From Desmodus rotundus (taxonomy: Eukaryota; Chordata; Mammalia; Chiroptera; Phyllostomidae), in contig NC_071397.1 of the NCBI RefSeq assembly GCF_022682495.2, positions 3,997,082 to 4,061,081 of the forward strand: a DNA stretch of 64,000 nt, written 5' to 3'. Under the pieces are notes generated by a model. It searched no databases. It saw only the letters and a program-made list of their open reading frames with translations, and had not been told where the DNA came from. Below, piece by piece: positions 41,698-51,539 of the stretch (positions are counted from its first letter, which is position 1; each line of letters opens with the position of its first letter). The position numbers were made by a program, and so were the translations under genes.

Positions 41698-44600
41698 GTG
41701 AGTCTGGCTGCACTGGGTTCCAGGGTACTGCAGTCCTTACTTGCCGCTGGGGAGCAACTTGGTAGTGGGGGAGTCCAGATTCTCTCTTCTGGGTAGGGGA
41801 CTTCCTGCCCTGGCAGTCCCCATGCCTTTGGGTTGTTAAGGTGTGATTCTCTCTTAAGAGATCCTTTCAGCCAAGGGTGTTTATTTTAGGGGCAGTATCA
41901 TTTTATCTTTTTACCTAATTGTTTGCTCTTTCTCTTCTCCCTCTGATACCCCTATGATGCAAATGTTGGAGTGCTTGCTGTTGTTCCAGAGGCTGCTTCC
42001 ACTATCCTTATTTATTTGGGTTCTTTTTTTTTCTTGTTATTCTGATTGGTTGTTTTATGCTTCCTTATGTTCTAAAAGTTTTATGGTTTCAGATCTTAGA
42101 TTTTAAGTTTTTAATCATTTTGAGTTTATTCTTGTATATGGTATAAGAATGTGGTCTAGTTTCATTTTTTTTTTGCATATAGCTGTCCAGTTTTCCTAAC
42201 ACCATTTATCAACTAGACTGTCTTTACCCCACTGTATGTTCTTGCCTCTTTTGTCGTAGATTAATTGACTATATAGCTGTGGGAGTTGGGGGGGGGGCTC
42301 TCTATTCTATTCCATTGATCTATGCCAGTACCATGCTGTTTTGATTATAGTAGCCTTACAGTATAGTTTGATATCAGGTAGCATAATACCTCCAACTTTG
42401 TTCTACATTATCTAGGTCGCTTAGGCTACTTGGGATCTTTTGTGGTTCCATAGAAACTTTAGGATCATTTATTCCAGTTCTGTGAAAAATGCCATTGCAC
42501 TGACTCTGTATCACTTTGGGTAGTATGGGCATTTTTAACAATGTTAATTGTTCCCATCCATGAGCATGCTATGTGCTTCCGTGTATGTGTATCTGCTTCA
42601 ATGTCTTTCTTCAGGGTCTTAGAATTTTCCAAGTACAGGTCTTTTACCTCCTTGATTAAATTTATTTCCAGGTATTTTGTATGCAGTTGTAAATGGCATT
42701 GTTTTCTTAGTTTCTCTTTCTGATAGTTTGTACATAAAAATGCAACCAATTTCTGAATATTAATTTTGTATCCTGCTACTTCACTGAACTCATTTATCAA
42801 TTCTAGTAGGGTTTTTTTTTGTGGTATCTTTAGGGTTCTCTATATTTGGTATGATGGCATCTGCAAATAAGGACAGTTATACTTTTTCATGTCCAATTTG
42901 GATGCTTTTTATTTCGTTTTTCTTGTCCAGTTGCTGTGACTAGGTCTTCCAGTACTATGTTGAATGAAAGTGGTTGAAGTGGACCTCCTTGGCTTCTTGT
43001 CTTTTTCCTGATCTTAAGGAAAACACTTTGAACTTTTCATTGTTGACTATGATATTGGCTGTGGGTTTGTCATATATGGCCTTCATCGTGTTGAGGTGTG
43101 TTTTGAATGGAGTTTTTCCTATAATGTGCTTAGCAGTTGGAATTTAATGTGACCAGCTCCTCTGGCAGGGTAGGGGTCTGTCTGGGTAGGGTGAGGGCGC
43201 GGTTTCCAAATCAATGCTAATAGTAGTATGGTCAGTGGTCTGGGCGAGCTAGGTGTGGGTAGAGTGCTGAGGACTGCATGCTGCCTCGGGGGGGTTCACA
43301 GAGGAGGCAACATTTGAACTCAAGCCTGCAGGGTGAGTAGAAGTTTGCCTTGGGTAGAAGGGGCTGAGGGCATCCCAGGTAGGAGGGACCGTGGGGGCAG
43401 GGGCCATGGTGCATGGAAGAGGCTGGACTGTTTGGGCAATATTGAGAAGTTTAGTGTGGCTGGTTTGGTCAAGCTAAGTCTAGACTTGATCCCATAGGCA
43501 GCTTCAAGTAAGTCCATGGAGGATTTCAGCAGGGAGATGATGTGGTCAGATTGGATTTTGGGGATGTACTCTGGTGGCAGTGAGAAAAGAACAGGGAGCA
43601 GCTTTGGGAGGCAGAAACCTGGAGGGTAGCGTTCCAGACCCAGCCCTCGATCTAAATAGAGTGGAGGTGATGGTATGCCGAGAGCGGACCAAAGGCCCTT
43701 GGGATGCAGTGCCTGGAGAGGCAGTGTAGGTCAAGGTGCCAGGTTCCTGCTTAGAATACAAGGTGGAAGAGGAAGAATAAATCTTAGGAGAAAGATAATG
43801 AACCTCATTATGGAAACTTCACTTTTGAAGAGCCTATGAACATTCAAGTGTTTGTTCAGAAGTTGCAAATAAATCTGGAGCCCAGGAGAGGAAGGTCGGG
43901 GCTAGGAATGTGGATTGGGTTGGAATAATCGCCCATGGATGGCAGCCGAAGCCCAGGGACAGGCTAGTGCAGAGCGTGACAGGGTAGTGTTGATGACGAG
44001 CTCAACATTCAAGGGAAGGTCCAAAGGATGAGCAGATGAAGAGCTGGGAGCATCTGATCAGGGACAGAGGAGAATAGGCGGAGAATCTTGAGGGAGTGAC
44101 AGACTTTGCAAAAGGTCAGATAGGAAGAGAGGGAGCCAGGGGTGGGCTGGACCATTATCTGCGACCTTGATCAGAGCAGTTTTGGTGGTGGGGGTGGGAC
44201 AAGCACAGGTACCAGGTTGTCGGAAGCCCAGGCAGTGGAGTGAAGAGGTGTGGAACACTCTTTCTAGAAGTTTGGTGGGGAGAAAGAGGGAGAAGGGGAA
44301 GTTAGTTAAGAAACAAGGTCAAGGGAAGGTAGTTCTAGCACAGTGAGACTTCAGCAAGTGTGTGGGCCAAGTAGAAAGAACCAGGGTCCATGTAGCGGGG
44401 AGAAAGACAGAGGTGGGGAAGGGACTCTGCGTCGAGCTGGGTCTGGCAGAAGGGAGGGTGTGGTCAGGCAGAAGAAGGCTTCTAAAAGTCACAGGCTCAT
44501 GGAATGGCCTCCACCACATGCTGGGTTTTTTTTTGGGGGGGGGGGTTGCCTTTAATACTTTTTTCAATCTTTATCATTTTTTGTTCTGGACTTTGCTGTT

Positions 44601-45172
44601 ATTACCTTGAGTACCAGTTACATTTTGCTGACCTTGATCTGTTTTTGCAATCCTTTAAGAGGGTGCAGTGGCTTAGCCACCTCCTTCTTCCTTCTTCCAT
44701 CCTCCTGGAAATTGCTTTATTGTTTCCTTCTTGGGAGGGCAGATGTTTTTGGTTGTTCCTGGAGCCATCTCAGCCAGGCATGACCCTCTGGGAGAGAGAT
44801 TTGGACCGAAGCAGAAGGAAATATTGAGAGATGTTTCTAACTCACAGCTCTGGCTTTCTGTGGGGCACGGAGGAGGGCAAGGAAAGAGCACCTGTGAACT
44901 GAGGGAACACAGCTCCACTTGGTTTCCCCGAGCATGCTCAGCTGACTGCTCACCCTGAGCTCTGCCAGCTGAGCGGCTGCTGTGGCGAGGCCGGGAGCCG
45001 GGAGCAAGGAGGCCTGTGTGAGGGCTCTGGCTGGCTGTGGTCGGGCTGGTTCTGCTCACCCACGGAGGTCCTTTTGAGTCCCCTGTTTTGTTCCAGCCCC
45101 TTGCCTCCCCTCTGAGCTCAGACCTGGGCTGGGTGGGACTCAGGACTAGACACAAAGCCCCGTGCCTTGCAG
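41698..45172 (+). other. MAPK13: MAPK13 intron 3
   Basis: The largest intron (3.5 kb). Antisense L1 sequence occupies about 41880-43140. 43150-44650 is A/G-rich, MER- or L2-like old repeat that I cannot name. A G homopolymer run lies at about 44536-44546. A 392-codon frame on the minus strand (44673-45851) overlaps it but is judged a chance frame. Confidence 0.85.
41880..43140 (-). mobile_element. Antisense L1 fragments inside MAPK13 intron 3
   Basis: 41880-42060 reads as antisense ORF1-like sequence and 42060-43140 as antisense ORF2. The minus-strand frame 42465-42800 contains [20 protein letters not shown] and YLEINLIKEVKDLY, from the part of ORF2 downstream of the RT core. The ORF1-like piece lies on the wrong side for one antisense element, so at least two insertions or a rearrangement are involved. 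Dead copies. Confidence 0.82.
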
Positions 45173-45281
45173 CTACCTGGTGATGCCTTTCATGCAGACG
45201 GACCTGCAGAAGATCATGGGCATGGAGTTCAGTGAGGACAAGATCCAGTACTTGGTGTATCAGATGCTCAAGGGTCTCAAG
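45173..45281 (+). CDS. MAPK13: MAPK13 exon 4
   Basis: 109 nt. Completes Phe, then [20 protein letters not shown], then [16 protein letters not shown]. It includes the hinge (VMPFMQTD), where the gatekeeper is Met (first Met of YLVMPFM) instead of the Thr of p38-alpha. That difference is the established reason p38-delta resists SB203580-type inhibitors. The acceptor is GCCTTGCAG and the donor GTGAGC. Confidence 0.97.
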
Positions 45282-45453
45282 GTGAGCAGGGTCTGGAGGG
45301 CGGTAGAGGGGGTGAGACCTGAGGATTGTGGGAGGCCTGGCCTCAGGGCTGGGAGAGCACACAGTGGCAGGGCGGAGGAGGGTCGGAACCAGCCTGGAAA
45401 GCCTGCTGTGAAGCTGGGCACAAGACCCACCCTTCTCTCTCTCCCCCACACAG
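45282..45453 (+). other. MAPK13: MAPK13 intron 4
   Basis: 172-bp GT-AG intron with a strong pyrimidine tract (CTTCTCTCTCTCCCCCACACAG). Nothing else seen. Confidence 0.95.
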
Positions 45454-45483
45454 TACATCCACTCCGCAGGAGTCATCCACAGG
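45454..45483 (+). CDS. MAPK13: MAPK13 exon 5
   Basis: A 30-nt microexon-sized exon encoding [10 protein letters not shown]. It ends with the Arg of the catalytic HRD motif, whose Asp opens the next exon. The 30-nt size is the p38 family norm. Ile in GVIHR is Val in human as I recall. Confidence 0.96.
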
Positions 45484-45901
45484 GTGAGTGCTTTCTCTGC
45501 AACACTCCCTCCCACCCTGGAGGGGTTCTCCTCAGCCAGGGAGGGAAAAGTAGAGGGAGGGCGTGGTCTTTGGGGACATGGGATACGGATTTTTCGGGCC
45601 CAGCCTTGGCCTAGGAAGGCCTGCTTCAAAGGAATCGCTGTGTTCGGGGGAACTTTGGGGGGAAATGCTGCAAACAAAGCAAGCCCTGGTGTTTCCGGCT
45701 CCAAGAATCGGGAGCATTTTACAGCTGGCTGGGGCTGCAGGGCATCTTGTCCAACCCTCCAACCCTTGTGTTCCACCCAAGGAGCCTGGCGCCCAGAGAG
45801 GGGAAGGGGTTTGGTGAGGTTGCGTGCCCAGCACTGGCCGAGTTGGGACAAGCTGCCATATCTGCCTCTCAGCCTGATGCTCGCTCTCTCTTCTCATCTA
45901 G
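45484..45901 (+). other. MAPK13: MAPK13 intron 5
   Basis: 418-bp U2-type intron, donor GTGAGT, acceptor TCATCTAG. No feature recognised. Confidence 0.95.
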
Positions 45902-45949
45902 GACCTGAAGCCGGGCAACCTTGCTGTGAATGAGGACTGTGAGCTGAAG
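45902..45949 (+). CDS. MAPK13: MAPK13 exon 6
   Basis: 48 nt encoding [16 protein letters not shown]. The first residue is the catalytic Asp of HRD; Lys and Asn of DLKPGN are the other catalytic-loop residues. The donor is GTGAGT. Confidence 0.97.
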
Positions 45950-46069
45950 GTGAGTGGCCCAGGCAGGGTCAGCTGGGTTGGGGTGGACCCCTCTCCCGCA
46001 GAAGCCTCCTCTAGCTGCTCTAAGAGACTTCTCCTCAGCAAGCTCCTTCCCTATGTTCCCGAGTCACAG

Positions 46070-46184
46070 ATCTTGGATTTTGGGCTGGCGCGGCATGCAG
46101 ACGCCGAGATGACTGGCTACGTGGTGACCCGCTGGTACAGGGCCCCCGAGGTTATCCTAAGCTGGATGCACTACAACCAGACTG
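46070..46184 (+). CDS. MAPK13: MAPK13 exon 7 (activation loop)
   Basis: 115 nt encoding [20 protein letters not shown], then [18 protein letters not shown] and one base of Val. It contains the magnesium-binding DFG and the TGY motif, whose Thr and Tyr are phosphorylated by MKK3/MKK6, then the P+1 loop and APE motif. Every catalytic residue is intact, so the kinase should be active. Confidence 0.98.
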
Positions 46185-46327
46185 GTCAGTGGTCAGCTGC
46201 CTGGGGACAGTCTGGACCTGGAGGTCTTCTCTGGCAGCTTCCCAAGGCCATCTTGGTTACTCTGGGTTGACTGACCGCTGGGCCGTGGTCAGCAGTCCAG
46301 GTGACACTTCCTCCCCTCCCTTGGCAG

Positions 46328-46399
46328 TGGACATCTGGTCTGTGGGCTGTATCATGGCAGAGATGCTGACGGGGAAAACGCTGTTCAAGGGGAAAGATT
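46328..46399 (+). CDS. MAPK13: MAPK13 exon 8
   Basis: 72 nt encoding [20 protein letters not shown], then KGKD and one base of Tyr. It covers helix aF with the invariant Asp of DIWS. The acceptor is an ordinary TTGGCAG. The donor is not the usual GTRAGT but GTATCCTTT, a perfect U12-type donor. Confidence 0.97.
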
Positions 46400-46924
46400 G
46401 TATCCTTTGCTGGAAAAGCCAAACTCCATCCAGGGATTCATTCCTTCAACAGACAGTTTCTTATTTAAATCTCTTTTTCTTAATGGGGAAGAGATACATG
46501 CTCACTGTAGAACAATTTTAAAGTGCAGACAAGCAAAGCGATAAAAAGTAGCCACCTGTCATCCCTCCATGATGGAGGAAATACTTCGCATTTTGGCATC
46601 ACACAATAATTGAGCGCCTGTGTGTACAGTGCAGCATCGAGGGGGAAGTGCGGGCCTGCCTGGCCGAAGTCAGGGTGGGGAGAGGACCAGGCAACCGCTG
46701 GGCGTAACCAAGTGGGATGAGGGCCGGATGCAGCACCTCCGGGAGCATTGGTGGGAGAGACCCTTAACCTAGCCCAGCTGGAGAAGCCTTCCAGAGACCA
46801 AAGCACAAGGGGAATAGGTGCCTGGAGCCTGGGTGGTTGCCACAGGGCCTGGGTGGGAGTGGCGGGAAGGGCAGCTTCAGATCCTCCAGCAAAACGTGAG
46901 GCCGAGCCTTAACCTGCTGCCAAG
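46400..46924 (+). other. MAPK13: MAPK13 intron 8, U12-type
   Basis: The intron begins GTATCCTTT (46400-46408), identical to the U12 donor consensus, and ends with AGCCTTAAC (46905-46913), which contains the U12 branch core CCTTAAC with the branch A 12 nt before the intron end. There is no pyrimidine tract between branch and AG. All three features mark a GT-AG intron of the minor spliceosome. Minor introns at this position are known from MAP kinase genes. Confidence 0.95.
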
Positions 46925-47004
46925 ACCTGGACCAGTTGACCCAGATCCTGAAAGTGACTGGGGTGCCAGGTGCAGAGTTTGTGCAGAAGCTGAACGACAA
47001 AGCG
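46925..47004 (+). CDS. MAPK13: MAPK13 exon 9
   Basis: 80 nt: completes Tyr, then [20 protein letters not shown] and KLNDKA. It corresponds in length and phase to MAPK14 exons 9a and 9b; in MAPK13 I see only one version. The donor GTGTGT is weak U2-type. Confidence 0.96.
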
Positions 47005-47238
47005 GTGTGTGGCTGGGGGCCTGGCTGACCAGGTGGGCGGGCTGCAGGCTTCGGGAAGGAGGGCTTACCTCTGCCTCCCTCTGCCAGGGCCAGTGCTTCT
47101 GCCTTCATCCCTCTTCGGGCTCTGACCTGAGCCTTCAGCCCTGCTGGGCCTTTTCTGGGATCCTTGCTCTATGCTCCTCAGGCCTGAGCCCCAAAGTGCT
47201 GACAGCTGGGGATTACTCAGTGCTTTTCCACCTTCCAG

Positions 47239-47317
47239 GCCAAGTCCTACATCCAGTCCCTGCCACAGAGCCCCAAGAAGGATTTCTCTCAGCTCTTCCC
47301 ACGCGCCAGCCCCCAGG
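47239..47317 (+). CDS. MAPK13: MAPK13 exon 10
   Basis: 79 nt encoding [20 protein letters not shown], then PRASPQ and one base of Ala. The acceptor is CACCTTCCAG and the donor GTGAGT. It differs by several conservative residues (QSPKKDFSQ) from human as I recall it (QTPRKDFTQ). Confidence 0.96.
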
Positions 47318-47406
47318 GTGAGTCTCGGGCCTGGGCCTCTGCATCCTGTCCCGGCGGGCGGCCCACCTCTCCCAGGCCGGGAGTGAGGCTCATGCTCTCG
47401 CTGCAG

Positions 47407-47580
47407 CCACAGACCTGCTGGAAAAGATGCTGGAGCTGGACGTGGACAAGCGCTTGACGGCCTCGCAGGCCCTCGCCCACCCCTTCTTTGAACCCTTCCG
47501 GGACCCAGAGGAGGAGACGGAGGCCCAGAAATTTGATGATTCCTTAGAACATGAGAAACTTACAGTGGACGAATGGAAGC
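47407..47580 (+). CDS. MAPK13: MAPK13 exon 11
   Basis: 174 nt: completes Ala, then [20 protein letters not shown] through [20 protein letters not shown] to KLTVDEWK and one base of Gln. It contains the common docking acidic patch (DPEEE). At EAQKFDD one residue is missing relative to human (EAQQPFDD as I recall), which makes the exon exactly as long as MAPK14 exon 11. The donor is GTAAGA. Confidence 0.96.
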
Positions 47581-47858
47581 GTAAGAGCTGGGGGCTTGGG
47601 CTCCTTCCTCTCTCTGCCTGCAGCCTTTCTGTCCTTCGCTGCCTGTTTTCACGCCTGCCTCTCTGCGGGCCTCTCTGCCGGCCCCTGCACCCTCCTGGAG
47701 CTACTGCCTCCTTCCCTCTGAGCAGATGTGGTCCCTGCGTGCATTTCTTCCTCCCCGAGCTGACTTACAACTCCATGCTGTGTCTGTGGGGACAGGGGGC
47801 CAGCTCTTTCTGGCCCTCAGCACCCCCTCCCCACCTTGAGCCACCCTGCCTTTCTCAG

Positions 47859-47941
47859 AGCACATCTACAAGGAGATTGTGAACTTCAGCCCCATTGCCC
47901 GGAAGGACTCGCGACGCCGGAGTGGCATGAAGCTACAGTGA
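47859..47941 (+). CDS. MAPK13: MAPK13 exon 12, coding part
   Basis: Completes Gln, then [20 protein letters not shown], then SGMKLQ and TGA at 47939-47941. Human p38-delta ends at GMKL as I recall. Here the position of the old stop reads CAG, adding one Gln before the next codon TGA. Together with the one-residue loss in exon 11 the total remains 365 residues. Confidence 0.96.
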
Positions 47942-48190
47942 CTTGTCCAGCTGACCCCTGGCCGAGCCCGGGGACCAACACATGGCACCCCCTTCCAGAC
48001 ACTTCCCCTAGGACCAATATTTATTTGTCACTACTGAACCCTTCTGGGTTACAGCCTTCTAAGCCCAGGACTGAGGGCCTTTGTCCTTGTGTAGGAAACA
48101 GGCCTAATGGGTGCAGGTGTCAAAGATGTTGGTTGGGAGAAAGTAGCTCCGGTCATAACTGACCACATTAAATGCCTGTCTGGAGAATCA
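47942..48190 (+). other. MAPK13: MAPK13 3' UTR
   Basis: Short 3' UTR of about 250 nt, in contrast to the 2.3 kb of MAPK14. It ends shortly after the ATTAAA signal and before a GT-rich stretch (48191-48200). No repeat inside. Confidence 0.85.
48167..48172 (+). terminator. MAPK13: MAPK13 polyadenylation signal
   Basis: ATTAAA, the most common variant hexamer, followed 20-25 nt later by a GU-rich element (CTGTGTGTGGGC). Cleavage is expected at about 48185-48192. Confidence 0.85.
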
Positions 48191-48264
48191 CCTGTGTGTG
48201 GGCTCCTTTCCTTCTTGGCTCTAGTGGGGCTAAGAGGGCGGACTGAGCCGGGGCTGGGGTCTGT

Positions 48265-48563
48265 ATCAGTGATGGTGTATTCGTTTGCTAGGGCTGCCGT
48301 AGCAATGACCACAGACTGGGTGGCTTAAAACAATAGAGACTTATACTCTCACGGTTCACAAGGCTAGAAGCCTGAAATCAAGATGCTGGAAGGGTCTACA
48401 GAAGAACACTTGCTTGCTTCTATTTTAAGCTTCTTGCAGCTCCTAGGGTCTTTGGTGTCCTTGGCTTGTGGCTGCTTCAGTCCACTTTCCGCCTCTGTCT
48501 TTACAAGGTCTTCTCTCCTGTGTATGTTTGTCTGCCTTCCCCCTCTTCTTATAAGAAGACCAG
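48265..48563 (-). mobile_element. MaLR (MLT1-type) LTR, first half
   Basis: TTCGTTTGCTAGGGCTGCCG, then CAGACTGGGTGGCTTAAAAC, then CTTCTTATAAGAAGACCAG is the reverse complement of an old MLT1/MST-type solo LTR. The LTR is interrupted at 48563 and resumes at 50729. It has no coding part. Confidence 0.8.
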
Positions 48564-48637
48564 TTGTTTTCCCCCCTATTTTATTTCATTTATTTTTTGG
48601 GTGCATAACAGTGTGAATATACTTAACACTTTTTTCT

Positions 48638-50545
48638 TAAATATATTTTATTGATTATGCTATTACAGTTGTCCCATTTCCCCCTGTTCACTCCCCTCCT
48701 CCCTGCACACCCCCTCCCGCCCACATTCTGCCCCTTTAGTTCATGTCCATGGGTCATATATATAAGTTCTTTGGCTTCTACATTTCCTGTACTATTCTTA
48801 CCCTCCCCCTGTCTATTTTATACCTACCATTTATGCTACTTATTCCCTGTACCTTTTCCCCCTCTACCCCGTTCCCACTCCCCTGCTGGTAACCCTCCAT
48901 GTGATCTCCATTTCTGTGGTTCTGTTCCTGTTCTACTTGTTTGCTTAGTTTGCTTTTGTTTTTGTTTTAGGTGTGGTTGTTAATAACTGTGAGTTTGCTG
49001 TCATTTTACTGTTCGTATTTTTTATCTTCTTTTTCTTAGATAAATCCCTTTAACACTTCATATAAGGGCTGGGTGATGATGGGTGAACTCCTTTAACTTG
49101 ACCTTATCTGAGAAGCACTTTATCTGCCCTTCCATTCTAAATGAAAGCTTTGCTGGATAGAGCAATCTTGGATGTAGGTCCTTGCCTTTCATGACTTGGA
49201 ATACTTCTTTCTAGCCCCTTCTTGCCTGTAAGGTTTCTTTTGAGAAATCAGCTGATAGTCTAATGGGAACTCCTTTGTAGGTAACTGACTCCTTTCCCCT
49301 TGCTGCTTTTAAGATTCCTTCCTTACCTTTCATCTTGGGTAATGTAAGTATGGTGTGCTTTGGTGTGTGCTTCCTTGGGTCCAACTTCTTTGGGACTCTG
49401 AGCTTCTTGGATTTCCTGGAAGTCTATTTCCTTTGCCAGATTGGGGAAGTACTCCATTATTTTTTCAAATAAGTTTTTAATTTCTTGCTCTTCCTCTTCT
49501 CCTTCTGGTACCCCTATAATTCGGATGTTGGAACGTGTAAAGATGTCCCGGAGGTTCCTAAGCCTCTCCTCATTTTTTTGAATTCTTGTTTCTTCATTCT
49601 GTTCTGGTTGGATGTTTCTTTCTTCCTTCTGTTCCAAATCGTTGTTTTGAGTCCCGGTTTCCTTCCAATTGCCATTGGTTCCCTGTACATTTTCCTTTGT
49701 TTCTCTTAGCATAGCCTTCATTTTTTCATCTAACTTGCGACCAAATTCAACCAATTCTGTGAGCTTCCTGATTACCAGTGTTTTGAACTGTGCATCTGAT
49801 AGGTTGGCTATCTCTTCCTCGCTTAGTTGTATTTTTTTCTGGAGCTTTGATCTATTCTTTCCTTTGGGCTTTTTTTGTGTGTCTCAGCGCACCTGTTATG
49901 TGAAGGGGCGGAGCCTTAGGTGTTCACCAGGGCGGGGCAACACTGGTCACTGCACTGTGACGCTGTACGTGGGGGAGGGGCCGGGAGGGGACAATGCCAC
50001 TTGCTTCACTCTCTGCCGGATTTCAATCACTTACCCCGCTACCCACCATCAAATTGGGCCCTTCTGGTGCTGATTCCCGGTTGGATGGGCGTGTGCATGC
50101 CCTAGGCCCCTGTGGGTCTCTCCAACGAGCTCTCCCATGAGTCTGGGAGTTTCTCCTGCTGACGCCTCAACCTCCACAGGTGTTTTCAATCAGAGGTTTG
50201 AGGCTTTATTTCCCCGCTGGAGCCCTGGGTTGTGCCGTCTGCTTCGCTCCCCCGCCGTTCCTCCCTGTTTATCTGTGTGTGAATGTGGGACCTCAGGGTC
50301 CGCCAGCCACCATTTTGCTGTGAGTCCTCTCTGCCTGGCTGCCCTTCTCCACCTTCTCGCTCTCCACCCGTCTCCTACAGGTCTGGATGAATGTGTCTTC
50401 TTTAACTCCTTGATTGTCGGACTTCCATACAGTTCTATTTTCTGTCAGTTCTGGTTGTTTTTTGTTTTTAAATTGTTGTTGTCCTTCTTTTGGTTGTGCG
50501 AGGAGGCACAGTGTGTCTACCTACATCTCCATCTTGGCTGGAAGT
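48638..50545 (-). mobile_element. HAL1-like (ORF1-only) L1 element
   Basis: Reading the minus strand, it starts GCCAAGATGGAGATGTAGGT near 50538, has an 800-bp GC-rich 5' UTR (down to about 49850) and an ORF1 region (about 49850-49040). It then passes through an A-rich linker (48950-48975) into a non-coding tail ending ATCAATAAAATATATTTAAG. No ORF2 sequence is found between ORF1 and the tail, the hallmark of HAL1 (half-L1) elements, which are known from bats. ORF1 is broken, so it is no longer active. Confidence 0.7.
49040..49850 (-). pseudogene. L1/HAL1 ORF1 pseudogene
   Basis: The minus-strand frame 49754-49323 encodes the coiled-coil end and the start of the RNA-binding domain (NIRIIGVPEGEEEEQEIKNL, then FPNLAKEIDFQEIQEAQ). 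Beyond it, frame is lost at about 49370, but PIRLSADFSKETLQARRG can be followed in another frame, ending in an early stop. One or more frameshifts disable it. Confidence 0.85.
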
Positions 50546-50728
50546 CCAAACACTGTTTTCTTTTTCTTTTCCATTACCATTTATCCCTGTATACCCCTCT
50601 CCACCCCCCTGCAGTTACCACACTGTTGTCCATGTCCATGAGTCCTTTTCCATTTTTTCTCCATCCATCCACCCCCCACCCCAAGTTGTCAGCCTGCTCT
50701 CTATCTCTGAGTCTATCTCTGTTTTGCT

Positions 50729-50885
50729 AGAACACCAGATATTGAATGTAGAGTCCACTCTAATCCGGTATGACCTCATTCAGTCCTTACTCGTTATATC
50801 TGCAATGACCCTCTTTCCAAATAAGGTCACTTCCTGAGGTTCTGGGTGGGTCTGACTTTTGGGGGAACACTATTCAGCCCACTCC
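50729..50885 (-). mobile_element. MaLR (MLT1-type) LTR, second half
   Basis: GAGTCCACTCTAATCCGGTA, then CCAAATAAGGTCACTTCCTG, then ACACTATTCAGCCCA continues exactly where the first half breaks off at 48563, and ends with the LTR's start complement. Confidence 0.8.
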
Positions 50886-51539
50886 AGATGGCCGCAAGGG
50901 AGGGTCCTTTCCCGGGCCCAGTGCTCTGTCAGGGAGCCAAACGCATTTGGCTGCTAAATCAAGAAAGTCTTGGAGGGAGCTGCAGCTGGTGAGACGCGGC
51001 CTGCAGGTTATTTTGGGTGAGTGATAAGCAATCAAGATACGAAACAACAGCAGGCGTGTTGACTGGGAGCTGCAGAAGGCAGAAACGGGCTTTTTCAGGC
51101 TTTCCACAAAACTGTTCTCATCCATCTCTGCCAAATTTTTTCCTGGCAATGGCTGAGGTCCTTCTGCTAAGGTTTGAAAAACTGGTCAAATTCCCACGCA
51201 CAGTCAGGAGCCTGGCCCCATAGTTCTTGCCCTGCGCCCAGTGGGGCTCCAGCTTCCCTGTGCACCATGGTCCTGGTTAAAATGCACATTCTGGGCTTTC
51301 CCCCGGGGAATCTGATTTGGCAGACCTGGGGTTGAGAACCTAGAATGTTTGAATGAGGACCCTCTTCCCTCAACCCAAGCCTAGTGATTCCAATAGACAT
51401 CGGGCCATATTTAGAGAAACATTTAGCTGACTGCTGTACTACTTAATTTGTCAAGAGGCCTAAATTAGGAACGTACAGTGGGAGGCTGAGGGGTTTAGAT
51501 GAGCTTCACACTCTCATTTCATAGGTGTTAGAGCTGAGG

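Larger units (their letters stand above)
48564..50728 (-). mobile_element. L1-type insertion splitting the LTR, carrying an HAL1-like element
   Basis: The insertion is bounded by a near-perfect 10-bp target duplication, AGAAGACCAG (48554-48563) and AGAACACCAG (50729-50738). The outer parts (48564-48637 and about 50546-50728, the latter ending GAGTCTATCTCTGTTTTGCT) look like antisense L1 3' sequence. The inner part (about 48638-50545) is a more recent antisense element with its own 5' UTR and ORF1. Confidence 0.72.
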
